A stretch of DNA of 64,000 bases from LMDS01 sp039930465 (GTDB lineage Bacteria > Pseudomonadota > Gammaproteobacteria > Burkholderiales > Burkholderiaceae_C): the NCBI GenBank assembly GCA_039930465.1, contig JBDTTU010000003.1, positions 1 to 64,000 of the forward strand, given 5' to 3'. A program made the translations under genes and the position numbers. Below, in pieces: positions 1 through 13,085 of this stretch (position 1 is its first letter; the number at the start of each line of letters is the position of its first letter). The notes beneath the pieces are model-generated. The model searched no databases and was not told the DNA's origin. It was given only the letters and a program-made list of their open reading frames with translations.

Positions 1-2410
<2,410 letters not shown>

Positions 2411-2421
2411 GAAAGGGTCCT

Positions 2422-4448
<2,027 letters not shown>

Positions 4449-4452
<4 letters not shown>

Positions 4453-6404
4453 GCCGCTCCTTCTTCGTGTTCGAGGATCAGGATGCCCAGCGGGGGCAGC
4501 CGCAAGTTCAGTGCCTGAAAGCGACCGTGTGCTGTCACCGGCACGGTGTGCGTCAGGTTGAGGTTGCCGATACCGCTGCCACCATACAGCGTGGCATCGC
4601 TGTTGAGCAGTTCGCGCCAGCGCCCGGGCAAGGGCACGCCGACGAGAAAGTCTTCGCGCGGCACCGGCGTGAAGTTGGCCGCGACCAGCAGCGGCGGGCC
4701 GGTGCGCGCCCGGCGCAGGAACAGCAGCACGCTGTGCTCGGCGTCGTCGGCGTTGATCCACTCGAAGCCAGCCGCGTCGAAATCGAGCGCATGCAGCGCC
4801 GGCTTGCTGCGGTACAGCCGGTTCAGGTCTTCGACCCAGCGGCTCAGGCCACGGTTCAGCGGCTGTTCGAGCGCGCCCCAGTCGAGCGCGCCGTCGTGGT
4901 TCCATTCGGCACGCTGGCCGAATTCGCCACCCATGAACAGCAGCTTCTTGCCGGGGTGGGCCCACATGTGGCCGAGCATCAGGCGCAGGTTGGCGAACTG
5001 TTGCCATTCGTCGCCGGGCATCTTGTTGATCAGCGAACCCTTGCCGTAGACCACCTCGTCGTGCGAGAGCGGCAGCATGAAGTTCTCGGTGAAGGCGTAG
5101 ACCATCGAGAAGGTGAGCAAGCCGTGGTGCCAGCGCCGGTTCACCGGGTCTTCGTGCATGTACTTCAGCGTGTCGTGCATCCAGCCCATGTTCCATTTCA
5201 TGCCGAAGCCGAGACCGCCCATGTCGACCGGCCGCGAGACCTGAGGCCACGCGGTCGACTCCTCGGCAATCACCTGCACGCCGGGGTGTTCGCGGTAGGC
5301 CGTCTGGTTCAACAGTTGCAGGAACGAGATCGCCTCCAGGTTCTCGCGGCCGCCATGTCGATTCGGGATCCATTCGCCTTCCTTGCGCGAATAGTCGAGG
5401 TACAGCATCGACGCCACGGCGTCGACACGCAGCGCGTCGATGTGGAACTCATCGAGCCAGAACAGCGCGCTCGACAGCAGGAAGGCGCGCACCTCGTTGC
5501 GGCCGTAGTTGAAGATCGACGAGTTCCATTCGGGGTGAAAACCCTGGCGCGGATCTTCGTGCTCGAACAGGTGCGTGCCGTCGAAGCGGTCGAGCCCGTG
5601 TGCGTCGGCAGGGTAGTGCGAAGGCACCCAGTCGAGGATCACCGCGATGCCGGCGCGGTGCAGCGTGTCGATGAAATACTTGAAGTCTTCCGGCGTGCCG
5701 TAGCGCGAGGTGGGTGCGAAATAGCCCGTCGTCTGGTAACCCCACGAGCCGTAAAACGGGTGCTCGGTGACCGGCATCAGCTCGACATGGGTGAAGTTCA
5801 GCGTAGTCAGGTAATCGGCCAGCAGCGGCGCCAGCGTGCGGTAGTCGAGCATCTCGCCGTCGGCGCTGCGCCGCCACGAACCGAGGTGCATCTCGTAGAC
5901 CGACATCGGCGCGTCGAGCGCGTTGCGGCTGGCGCGCTGCTGCATCCAGCCTTCGTCGCCCCAGGCGTAGTCCGGGCTGCCCCAGACGATCGATCCGGTG
6001 GCGGGTGGCAGCTCGGCGTAGCGTGCGAACGGGTCGGCCTTCTCGAGCAGTTGGCCGTCGCGCGTCCGGATCGCGTATTTGTACTTCTGCCCTTGAACGG
6101 CGCCGGGGACCTCGACTTCCCACACGCCCGAGCCGTCCCAGCGTGGCTTCGCCGGATGCGCGTCGGCGCGCCAGTCGTTGAAGTCGCCGATCACTGACAC
6201 CGACTGCGCGTTCGGCGCCCACACCGCAAAGCGCGCTGTCTCTGGCGTGAGCTGGCAGCCGAGTTGCCGGTACAGCCGCGCGTGCGTGCCTTCGCGAAAC
6301 AGGTGAACGTCGAGTTCGCCCATCGATTCGGTCTCGACGGATGCCGGCGGGTGTGTCGGGGCCGCGGCTCGTGCGCGGGCGGTGGCAGGTTTCGTAGCAG
6401 TCAC
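4449..6404 (-). CDS. glgB: 1,4-alpha-glucan branching enzyme GlgB
   Basis: Introduces alpha-1,6 branches into alpha-glucan (GH13_9), acting on the product of GlgE. The product is about 651 aa. A CBM48 domain (ARFAVWAPNAQSVSVIGDFN) is followed by the catalytic barrel with LMPVTEHPFYGSWGYQTTGYF, the nucleophile region DALRVDAVASMLYLDYSR, the acid/base in VIAEESTAWP and the LSHDEVVYGKGSL motif. It lacks the long extra N-terminal module of the E. coli enzyme. The GTG at 6404 is preferred because AGGAA sits 6 nt upstream; an in-frame start exists further upstream at 6455, and MGELDVHLF inside the frame is another possibility. It is first in the operon and overlaps glgE by 4 nt. Confidence 0.95.
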
Positions 6405-6494
6405 GTTGAGTTCCTGTCGGTTGGGGCGCCCGGGCTCGCGGCCGGGTGCGTGCAAATGAGTGGGGCTGGGGTGACCGATGGCGATCGAGCAGCG

Positions 6495-6836
6495 TCAGCG
6501 TTTTCGTGAAGGGCGCTCGGTGAGCATCTGCAGTTCGTCGAGCAGGGCCGCGAACGCCTGCTCGTTCTGCGACGCGTTGCGCATCGGCTGATCGAGGCGG
6601 CGTGTCAACGCCGTCGCCCGATTCGCATCGGCGAACATGTACAGCTGCCCCATTTTTTCGGCCGAGTCGCGGTAGCTGCGGTCGATGTCTCGCAGGCGGC
6701 GCAGCAATTCGCCGAGGGCTTCGGCATTCACGCCTTCCAGCGCGTGGTTCAGGGGTGCCACGTTCGACTTGATCGGCGTCCGCGCGTCGAGCTCAGGTGC
6801 GGCGGGAGCTGTGCCGCTGGCGTTCGAAGCTGCCAT
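6495..6836 (-). CDS. Small hypothetical protein
   Basis: A 113-residue predicted cytoplasmic protein that I do not recognise. After a low-complexity N-terminus it is mostly helical and charged, with heptad-like Leu/Ala spacing in residues about 30-110 (ALGELLRRLRDIDRSYRD, FAALLDELQMLTERP). Its ATG shares one base with the stop codon of the upstream membrane protein gene (TGATG), and a GTG one codon earlier would overlap by GTGA. Either way the two genes are translationally coupled and probably work together. It ends about 90 nt before glgB, on the same strand, so read-through into the glucan operon is possible. Confidence 0.6.
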   Translation of the reverse strand: MAASNASGTAPAAPELDARTPIKSNVAPLNHALEGVNAEALGELLRRLRDIDRSYRDSAEKMGQLYMFADANRATALTRRLDQPMRNASQNEQAFAALLDELQMLTERPSRKR

Positions 6837-7318
6837 CACGCGGCCCGGAACCAGCGCCCCAGCGCAGTGGTGGGTGCCGCGGCCACCGGCGCTTTGCCTT
6901 CGTCCACGATGCCGTACACCGGTGTGATGCCACTGCTCATGTCCGCTTCGGCGGTCGGAAGGGCGTCGAGCCGCGCATGCACGCGGCCGAACTCGCGGCT
7001 GATGAGTTCTCGCAGACCTTCGATGCGCGACGCCTCGGCCTGGTCAGCCAGCTTCTGCAGCCGCTGCACCTCGATCAGCATGCGGCGGGTTTCGATCATC
7101 GTGCCGATGACGTGGCGCAGGTAGGCCACGGCCAGCGGCGCAAACAACACCGCGGCCAGCAGCAGGAAGGCGGTGCCCACCGGCCACTCGACTTCGGTGA
7201 ACCCGAGTTGCCACGTCGCGGCGGCACTCAGGGTCGGCCAGTTCAGGACCGCGAGTGCAGCCACTGCCGTCAGCAACAGCAGTGTGACCAGAACAAGCAG
7301 GGTGTTGAATCGTTTCAT
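6836..7318 (-). CDS. Two-helix inner membrane protein, LapA-like
   Basis: A 160-residue protein with two hydrophobic segments (about residues 5-25 and 47-70) followed by a helical cytoplasmic tail (MIETRRMLIEVQRLQKLADQAE, then SREFGRVHARLDAL). This two-TM-plus-coiled-coil layout resembles the LapA/DUF1049 family of envelope proteins, but I would not assign more than that. The frame is open further upstream, but MKRFNTLLVLVTLLLL at 7318 is the natural start, giving a positively charged N-terminus before the first membrane segment. It is coupled to the downstream 113-aa gene and divergent from the LysR gene. Confidence 0.65.
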   Translation of the reverse strand: MKRFNTLLVLVTLLLLTAVAALAVLNWPTLSAAATWQLGFTEVEWPVGTAFLLLAAVLFAPLAVAYLRHVIGTMIETRRMLIEVQRLQKLADQAEASRIEGLRELISREFGRVHARLDALPTAEADMSSGITPVYGIVDEGKAPVAAAPTTALGRWFRAA

Positions 7319-7440
7319 GGTGCAGTGGCCCCCGGTTGCGTTGTTGTGCTCTGTGACCGACAGCCGGGCCTGCCTGGTGCGGCTGGACATCGGTTGGCAA
7401 CAAGTTGCAGAGCGTATTGCCGCAGTATGATCAGCCAAGA

Positions 7441-8439
7441 ATGCAAAGTAAAACCCAAAAAAACGAACTTGACTTTGCAAAAATGCAAACGTCTTCAAAT
7501 GCCGCCAGCCCCGACGCGGGGCGCGTGTGGGTCGCCGGCGGAAGGCCGCAGCTCGCCTGGACCGACTTTCACACTGTGCTCGTGATTGCGCAGCACGGCA
7601 GCGTGGCGCGTGCTTGCGCTGCGCTCGGCATGACCCACTCAACGCTGTTGCGCAAGCTCGACCAGATAGAACACCGCCTGAAGACACGCATGTTCGAGCG
7701 CACGCGTGGCCAGTACACGCCGACCGCCGCGGGGAGCGAGATCGTCGACGTGGCGCGGGGCTTCGAGACGCTGGCCGTGGCCGCCGAGACCCGCATCAGC
7801 GGCCAGGATCTGCGGCCGCGCGGCGAAGTTCGTGTCAGCGCGGCACCCATCGTGATCGAGCACCTGCTGGCGCCGGCACTCGCACAGTTCGGCTCGGCGT
7901 TCCCGGAGATCCAGATCGAGCTGGCGGCGTCGCGCGACCACGTGAGCCTGCGCCGACGCGAGGCCGAGGTCGCGATCCGCATCGCAGACAACGTGCCCGA
8001 CTGGCTGGTCGGCCGCAAGCTGGCGAGTCTTCGGTTCAAGATCTACGGATCGTCGCGCGGCGCAAAGTTGCGGCTGCGCGAGGTCGAAGAGCTGACCGGC
8101 GAACGCCGCTGGATCAGCTTCGAGCGCGACGCCCGCGACGGCAAGTTCGACCGCTGGCTGGCCCGCGAAGTGCCCGACTCGAGCGTTGTGCTGAGGGTCG
8201 ACAACTTCAGCCACGCAGCGACGATGGTGCGCGCCGGGTTGGGCATTGCCCTGCTGCCCGCCTTCGTCGAAAGCCACCTTGATGGCCTGCAGCCGCTGTC
8301 GCCCCCGATCGCCGCGCTGCAGACGCCGCTCTGGCTGATCACCCACCCCGAGCTGAAGGCTGCGATGCGCGTGAAGGTGCTGCTGCGTGCCTTCGGGCCT
8401 GCGCTGGCCAATGCGGTCAACGCCGCGCAGGACGGCTGA
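7441..8439 (+). CDS. LysR-family transcriptional regulator
   Basis: A DNA-binding regulator of about 332 aa. The N-terminal winged helix is visible at about residues 35-100 (AWTDFHTVLVIAQHGSVARACAALGMTHSTLLRKLDQIE, given here as positions 7555-7671), ending with ERTRGQYTPTAAG. The rest is a periplasmic-binding-like effector domain with IRIADNVPDWLVGRKLA and MVRAGLGIALLPAFVE. The start is uncertain: ATG at 7441, ATG at 7483 and TTG at 7405 are in frame and none has a clear ribosome site. A weak promoter-like pair (TTGCAG at 7405, TATGAT at 7426, 15-nt spacing) would favour the later ATG. The target is unknown; the divergent neighbour is the LapA-like gene. Confidence 0.85.
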   Translation: MQSKTQKNELDFAKMQTSSNAASPDAGRVWVAGGRPQLAWTDFHTVLVIAQHGSVARACAALGMTHSTLLRKLDQIEHRLKTRMFERTRGQYTPTAAGSEIVDVARGFETLAVAAETRISGQDLRPRGEVRVSAAPIVIEHLLAPALAQFGSAFPEIQIELAASRDHVSLRRREAEVAIRIADNVPDWLVGRKLASLRFKIYGSSRGAKLRLREVEELTGERRWISFERDARDGKFDRWLAREVPDSSVVLRVDNFSHAATMVRAGLGIALLPAFVESHLDGLQPLSPPIAALQTPLWLITHPELKAAMRVKVLLRAFGPALANAVNAAQDG

Positions 8440-8470
8440 ATGACCTGCGCTGACGGGGCCCCGGCAGTGT

Positions 8471-9235
8471 TCAGCCCTTGGCGCGCATCGCTGACAAGAA
8501 CTGCTGAGAGCCCGATGCGAGCATGCGTGCGTCGGAACCGAGCGTGACGAAGCGGTAGCCCATCGCGATGCGTGCCAATGCGCCGGCGGCCACGCCGTTG
8601 TGGATGCCGCACTGCACACCGTGCGCCTTCGCGCGCTCGGCGATGTGGGCAATGGCTTGCGCCACCGGCGGGTCGACATCGTCGAACACCGGCCTGCAAC
8701 CCATCGAGAGCGACAGGTCCGATGGGCCGATGTAGATCGCGTCGAGCCCTTCGACCGAGAGGATGTCGTCGAGTTTGTCGAGTGCCTGTGCGGTCTCGAT
8801 CATCGCGAAGCTGACGATGGTGTCGTTGGCGTGCTGTGCGTAGTCGGCGCCGCCGTACAGCAGCGCACGCACCGGGCCGAAGCTGCGGCCGCCGCGCGGT
8901 GCGTAGTGGCTGTAGGCCACCAGCTTCTGCGCGTCTTCGCGGCTGTTGATCATCGGGCAGATGATGCCGTAGGCACCCGCGTCGAGGCACTTCATGATGA
9001 TGCTCGGCTCGAGCCAGGGCACGCGCACGACGGGCACGGTCGGCGTTGTCGAGACGGCCTGCAGCATCGTCACCATCGCCTGGTAGTCGATCACGCCGTG
9101 TTGCAGGTCGATGGTGAGCGAGTCCCAGCCTTGGTGGGCCATGGTCTCGGCAGAAAAGCTGTTGCCGATGGCGAGCCAGCCGTTCAACACGGCCTGGTCG
9201 TTCTTCCACATCGTGCGCAGGCGGTTTTCTCTCAT
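8471..9235 (-). CDS. HpcH/HpaI-family aldolase (possible 2-keto-3-deoxyaldarate aldolase)
   Basis: A class II, metal-dependent aldolase that cleaves 2-keto-3-deoxy or 4-hydroxy-2-oxo acids to pyruvate plus an aldehyde; 254 aa, full length. Visible family residues are the catalytic His region (SLTIDLQHGVIDYQ), VVRVPWLEPSIIMKCLDAGA, GIICPMINSREDA, a metal-binding Glu in SFAMIETAQAL and the Asp in YIGPSDLSLSMG. The start at 9235 has GGAGA 6 nt upstream. Next to a uronate dehydrogenase locus, a GarL-like role (aldol cleavage of 5-keto-4-deoxyglucarate or 2-keto-3-deoxyglucarate) is attractive, but other substrates such as 4-hydroxy-2-oxoheptanedioate cannot be excluded. Likely co-transcribed with the TctC-type gene upstream. 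Confidence 0.88.
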   Translation of the reverse strand: MRENRLRTMWKNDQAVLNGWLAIGNSFSAETMAHQGWDSLTIDLQHGVIDYQAMVTMLQAVSTTPTVPVVRVPWLEPSIIMKCLDAGAYGIICPMINSREDAQKLVAYSHYAPRGGRSFGPVRALLYGGADYAQHANDTIVSFAMIETAQALDKLDDILSVEGLDAIYIGPSDLSLSMGCRPVFDDVDPPVAQAIAHIAERAKAHGVQCGIHNGVAAGALARIAMGYRFVTLGSDARMLASGSQQFLSAMRAKG

Positions 9236-9272
9236 GCTTGTCTCCGGTTTCTGGTGGGTTTCGGTGGGGCGG

Positions 9273-10232
9273 TCAATCGAGCTTCACGCCGCTTTGCGCC
9301 ACGACAGTCGCCCACTTGCTGCGCTCCTTGTCGAAGAACTGCGTGAACTCGGTCGGCGACATCGTGTAGACCTCGGCGCCTTGCGCGATCAGGCGCGAGC
9401 GCACGTCGGGCGAACGGATGATGCGGGTCAGCTCTGCGGCGAGCCGCGCCAGCACGGCGGGCGGCGTGCCGGCCGGCGCGAGCACGCCTTGCCAGGTGCC
9501 CGACTCGAAACCTTTCACGCCCTGCTCGGCGATGGTCGGCACGTCGGGCAGCATCGGCATGCGCGTGGCGCGCGACACGCCCAGCACCTTGAGCTTGCCC
9601 GACTGCACGAAGGGCAAGGTGGCCAGCATGCCGTTCATCAGCACCTGGGTCTGGCCGCCGATGGTGTCTTGAATCGCCTGCGAACCGCCCTTGTACGGGA
9701 TGTATTCCCACTTGGCGCCGCTCGCACGCTCGACCGCCACGCCGGCCATGTGCGGCGCGCTGCCCATCGCGGTGACAGCGAAGTTGAGTTTGGTCGTTTT
9801 CGACAGGGCCACGAGCTCTTTGAGGTTGTTCGCCGGAACCGACGGGTGCACGACCAGCAAGTGCGGCGAATAGGCCAGCATGCCGACGCCGCGCAGATCT
9901 TTGCTCGGGTCGAAGGGCAGCTTGGTGTAGACCGACGACGTGATCGCCAGCGCGCCCACGTCGCACAGCAGCAGCGTGTAGCCGTCGGCCGGCGACTTGG
10001 CCACCAGATCGGTGCCGGTGTTGCCGTTGGCGCCGGGCTTGTTCTCGACCACCACGGTCGTCTTCAGCGCGTCGGCGAGCGGCTGACTGATGATGCGCGC
10101 GATGATGTCCGACGAACCGCCTGGCGTGTACGGCACGACGATGCGGATCGGCTTGACGGGCCAGTCCTGGGCAATGGCCAGGGTGCAGGGCGCGAGCGCG
10201 ACCGCGAGGAGCAAGCTGCGGGTGAATTTCAA
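9273..10232 (-). CDS. Tripartite tricarboxylate transporter receptor (Bug/TctC family)
   Basis: A periplasmic solute-binding protein of about 319 aa. It has a signal peptide (KFTRSLLLAVALAPCTLAIAQ) followed by the typical Bug start WPVKPIRIVVPYTPGGSSDIIAR, then VVENKPGANGN, SPADGYTLL, YKGGSQAIQDTIGGQ and VPTIAEQGVKGFE. The TTG start at 10232 is chosen because AGGAG lies 6 nt upstream and it gives a proper signal peptide; the frame extends 14 codons further. No TctA/TctB membrane genes are nearby, which is usual for the large orphan Bug families of Burkholderiales. By context it may bind an organic or sugar acid. A half-conserved copy of the operator found at 11133-11147 lies upstream at 10285-10295. 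Confidence 0.9.
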   Translation of the reverse strand: MKFTRSLLLAVALAPCTLAIAQDWPVKPIRIVVPYTPGGSSDIIARIISQPLADALKTTVVVENKPGANGNTGTDLVAKSPADGYTLLLCDVGALAITSSVYTKLPFDPSKDLRGVGMLAYSPHLLVVHPSVPANNLKELVALSKTTKLNFAVTAMGSAPHMAGVAVERASGAKWEYIPYKGGSQAIQDTIGGQTQVLMNGMLATLPFVQSGKLKVLGVSRATRMPMLPDVPTIAEQGVKGFESGTWQGVLAPAGTPPAVLARLAAELTRIIRSPDVRSRLIAQGAEVYTMSPTEFTQFFDKERSKWATVVAQSGVKLD

Positions 10233-10284
10233 TCGGGTCTCCTGATGGATGCTTCTGGGCTGAGAGCGAGCCATTTGTTGTCAG

Positions 10285-10295
10285 TCATCGTACAA
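10285..10295 (-). promoter_or_regulatory. Candidate weaker GntR/FCD operator upstream of the TctC-aldolase genes
   Basis: On the minus strand this reads TTGTACGATGA, which shares its first eight bases with the perfect element TTGTACGACAA at 11135-11145. It differs from the TNGTNNNACNA pattern of FCD regulators at one key position. It is about 50 nt upstream of the chosen TctC start, a sensible position for repression by the adjacent GntR protein. Inference from motif and position only. Confidence 0.4.
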
Positions 10296-10338
10296 GTAAG
10301 ACGCCGAAAGTCAATGACTTTTTGCGGTTGAGGCGGCC

Positions 10339-11070
10339 TCACGCCGAAGCAGCGCTGTTGGCGCGCCGGCGGCGCTCTCGGCTGTTCGCAAGGTGGGTTC
10401 GCATCGCGGCGCGGGCGGCATCGGAGTCCTGGTTGGCAATGGCGTCGCAGATGTTCTCGTGCTCGCCATTGACCCGCTGCAAGTACGCCTGCCGCTCGTC
10501 GCTCAGCGCCTCGACCGGCTCGAGCCGGGCGCGCGGAATGATCATCAGCCCGAGCGTGCCCATCAGGTCGCTGAAGTGCGGGTTTTGCGTGGCGCGGGCG
10601 ATCTCGAGATGAAACTGGAAGTCGGGCCCGACCGCGTCGCGGCCTTCTGCGATCGCGCTTGCAAAAGCATCGAGCGCGGTGCGCATTTCGCGCAGGTTTT
10701 CGGGCGTTCGGCGCTGGGCGGCAAGGCCTGCGGCCTCGGTCTCGACGCCGATGCGCAATTCGAGCACCGCGATCACGTCGCGCAGTGTGGCGAACTGTTC
10801 GGGCGCAATGCGGAACGGGGCGGCGTCGCCCAGGCCGACCACGAAGGTGCCGATGCCGTGGCGTGTTTCGACCAGCCCTGAAGCCTGCAGTTTCGAGAGT
10901 GCCTCGCGCACCACGGTGCGGCTGACGCCGAACTCGCCCATGATGGCCGCTTCCGTCGGCAACTTGGCTCCCGGAGCGATGCGGCCGTCGCGCACCCGGT
11001 CACCGATGGACTCGACCAGTTGCATGGCCAGCGGGCGGGCTCGGCGGCGGGTGAGTTGCATCGTTTCCAT
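10339..11070 (-). CDS. GntR-family regulator, FadR/FCD subfamily
   Basis: A 243-aa repressor-type regulator. The winged helix is at about residues 10-75 (RVRDGRIAPGAKLPTEAAI, FGVSRTVVREALSKLQASGL, HGIGTFVVG), and the C-terminal all-helical FCD ligand-binding domain contains the metal/ligand residues D-x(3)-H and two further His positions (DFQFHLEIARATQN and REHENICDAI-like NGEHENICDAIAN, then MRTHLANSRER). The ATG at 11070 is chosen because GGAG lies 6 nt upstream; the ATG at 11076 directly abuts that GGAG. It is divergent from udh, and a perfect FCD-type palindrome lies in the shared intergenic region. It probably controls both the udh-TRAP-lactonase genes and the TctC-aldolase genes in response to a uronate or aldarate. 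Confidence 0.9.
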   Translation of the reverse strand: METMQLTRRRARPLAMQLVESIGDRVRDGRIAPGAKLPTEAAIMGEFGVSRTVVREALSKLQASGLVETRHGIGTFVVGLGDAAPFRIAPEQFATLRDVIAVLELRIGVETEAAGLAAQRRTPENLREMRTALDAFASAIAEGRDAVGPDFQFHLEIARATQNPHFSDLMGTLGLMIIPRARLEPVEALSDERQAYLQRVNGEHENICDAIANQDSDAARAAMRTHLANSRERRRRANSAASA

Positions 11071-11132
11071 CGTCATCTCCGTGTATTCCCTGATATTCGA
11101 GCCTTGACTTCCTTCTGCGAGTCAGTGACCAT

Positions 11133-11147
11133 TGTTGTACGACAACA
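11133..11147. promoter_or_regulatory. Perfect palindromic operator (FCD/GntR type)
   Basis: TGTTGT-ACG-ACAACA is a perfect 6-3-6 inverted repeat, with the core TTGTACGACAA matching the TNGTNNNACNA pattern typical of FadR/FCD regulators. It lies 63 nt upstream of the gntR start and 38 nt upstream of the chosen udh start. A TTGACT (11104-11109) 17 nt before a poor -10 (GACCAT, 11127-11132) would place the operator over the start of udh transcription. The repeat is seen directly; the bound protein is inferred. Confidence 0.65.
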
Positions 11148-11184
11148 GATGACTGATGACAAGCCCGGGCTTGCACTCTACACG

Positions 11185-12006
11185 ATGCCGAACCCCCTCG
11201 TTTCCTGCCCGCGCATCGCGCGTTTGCTGCTGACTGGCGCTGCCGGGAGCCTGGGCAAAATACTGCGCCCGCGCTTGAAGGCGTATTGCGATGTGCTGCG
11301 CGTGAGCGACCTCGCGGCGATGGCCCCGGCCGATGCCGGCGAAGAAGTGGAGGTCGCTGCATTGCAAGACGCCGCCGCCGTGCACGAGTTGCTGCGTGGC
11401 GTGCAAACGGTGGTGCACTTGGGCGGCGTGTCGGTCGAAGGCCCGTTCGAGCCGATTCTGCAGGCCAACATCGTCGGCACCTACAACCTGTATGAAGCGG
11501 CGCGCAAGCACGGCGTCAAGCGCATCGTCTTCGCCAGCTCGAACCACGTGACCGGCTTTTACCGGCAAGACGAAGTCATCGACGCCCGCGCGCCGATGCG
11601 GCCCGACGGGCATTACGGCCTGAGCAAGGCCTTTGGCGAAAACCTGGCGCAGTTTTACTTCGATCGTTACGGCATCGAGACCGTGAGCCTGCGCATCGGC
11701 TCGTCGTTCCCCGAGCCGGTCGACCGCCGCATGCTCGCCACCTGGATGAGCTACGACGATCTCGAACGGCTCGTCGTGGCCGCACTCGGCGCGCCGGTGG
11801 TCGGCCACTCGGTCATCTACGGCATGTCCGACAACGCCACCACCTGGTGGGACAACACGCCTGCCCGGCACATCGGCTACCGCCCCCAAGACAGCTCAGA
11901 GCGGTTTCGTGCCGCGGCCGAAGCGCGCCAGCCGGTGATCGACGCCAAGGATCCGGTCGCGCTGTATCAAGGCGGCGGTTTCGTCACCAAAGGCCCGTAC
12001 GAGTGA
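11185..12006 (+). CDS. udh: NAD-dependent uronate dehydrogenase
   Basis: Oxidises D-galacturonate or D-glucuronate to the corresponding aldarolactone with NAD+, the first step of the oxidative hexuronate pathway; cytoplasmic, short-chain epimerase fold. It is 273 aa, close to characterised enzymes (about 265). Motifs are the Rossmann LLLTGAAGSLG, VVHLGGVSVEGPFEPILQANI, VFASSNHVTGFY, the catalytic Tyr-x3-Lys in HYGLSKAFGENLA and VSLRIGSSFPEP. ATG at 11185 is chosen because it places the Rossmann Gly-rich loop where relatives have it; ATG at 11149 is an in-frame alternative that would abut the operator. The TRAP transporter and a lactonase follow on the same strand, consistent with one catabolic operon. 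Confidence 0.9.
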   Translation: MPNPLVSCPRIARLLLTGAAGSLGKILRPRLKAYCDVLRVSDLAAMAPADAGEEVEVAALQDAAAVHELLRGVQTVVHLGGVSVEGPFEPILQANIVGTYNLYEAARKHGVKRIVFASSNHVTGFYRQDEVIDARAPMRPDGHYGLSKAFGENLAQFYFDRYGIETVSLRIGSSFPEPVDRRMLATWMSYDDLERLVVAALGAPVVGHSVIYGMSDNATTWWDNTPARHIGYRPQDSSERFRAAAEARQPVIDAKDPVALYQGGGFVTKGPYE

Positions 12007-12056
12007 GGCCGCCCGGAGCCTCCGTTCTTTTCCAATCCACTTTCCAGGAGACAACG

Positions 12057-13040
12057 ATGAACATTCGCAGAACCCTCATTGCCGGCGCCGTGGCGCTGGT
12101 CACGCTCGGCTCGGGCTTGACGGCCGGGGCGCAGACGATGGTCATGAAGGCCGCCGACGTGCACCCGGCCGGCTACCCGAACGTGGTCGCGATCGAGAAC
12201 ATGGGCAAGAAGCTCGAGGCCGCCACCAACGGGCGCATCAAGTTCCAGATGTTCCCGGGCGGCGTGCTGGGCGGCGAGAAGGAAATGATCGAGCAGACCC
12301 AGGTCGGCGCGATCCAGATCCTGCGCACCTCGCTCGGGCCGATCGGCCCGGTCGTGCCCGAGGTCAATGTCTTCAACATGCCCTTCGTGTTCCGCAACGA
12401 GGCCCACATGCGCGCTGTGATCGACGGGCCGATCGGCCAGGAGATGCTCGACAAGATCAGCGCCTCGTCGGCCAAGCTCGTCGGCCTTGGGTGGATGGAC
12501 GGCGGCTCCCGCAGCCTCTACACGAAGAAGCCGGTGCGCACGATGGCCGACCTGAAGGGCCAGAAGATCCGCATGATGGGCAACCCGCTGTTCGTCGACA
12601 CGATGAACGCGATGGGCGGAAACGGCATTTCGATGGGCTACGGCGAGGTCTTCACCGCCATCCAGACCGGTGTGGTCGACGGTGCCGAGAACAACCCGCC
12701 TTCGCTGTTCACCGCCAACCACTTCCAGGCCGGCGCCAAGTACTACACCCAGACCAACCACCTGATCATTCCCGAGATCTTCGTGATGTCGAAGGTGACC
12801 TGGGACAAGCTCTCCAAAGACGACCAGGTATTGGTCAAGAAGTTCTCGCGCGAGGCCCAGATGGAACAGCGGGCGCTGTGGGACAAGAGCGTTGCCGAGT
12901 ACACGGCCAAGCTCAAGGCCGCCGGGGTCGAGTTCATCACCATCGACAACAAGCCGTTCTATGAAGCCACCGCGCCGGTGCGGGCCAAGTACGGGGCGAA
13001 CTTCGTCGAGCTGATCAAGCGCATCGAAGCCGTCAAGTAA
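12057..13040 (+). CDS. dctP: TRAP transporter periplasmic binding protein DctP
   Basis: Binds an organic or sugar acid in the periplasm and delivers it to the DctQM membrane unit. It is 327 aa with a signal peptide (residues about 1-24, ending GLTAGAQ), followed by family motifs FPGGVLGGEKEMIEQTQVGAI, the central GQKIRMMGNPLFVDTMNAMG with its substrate-binding Arg, and GVVDGAENNPPSLFTANHF. The start at 12057 has CAGGAG 7 nt upstream. The position directly after udh makes a hexuronate the likely substrate (inference). Confidence 0.93.
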   Translation: MNIRRTLIAGAVALVTLGSGLTAGAQTMVMKAADVHPAGYPNVVAIENMGKKLEAATNGRIKFQMFPGGVLGGEKEMIEQTQVGAIQILRTSLGPIGPVVPEVNVFNMPFVFRNEAHMRAVIDGPIGQEMLDKISASSAKLVGLGWMDGGSRSLYTKKPVRTMADLKGQKIRMMGNPLFVDTMNAMGGNGISMGYGEVFTAIQTGVVDGAENNPPSLFTANHFQAGAKYYTQTNHLIIPEIFVMSKVTWDKLSKDDQVLVKKFSREAQMEQRALWDKSVAEYTAKLKAAGVEFITIDNKPFYEATAPVRAKYGANFVELIKRIEAVK

Positions 13041-13085
13041 GCCCCGTGCCGGCGCGTTGCCGGCCCTCCTTCCACGGGAAGACGC

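Noticed and set aside
4453..5373. N-terminal extension of glgE by about 300 residues
   Set aside because: The extension is out-of-frame translation of glgB; the family start and ATGA overlap lie at 4452.
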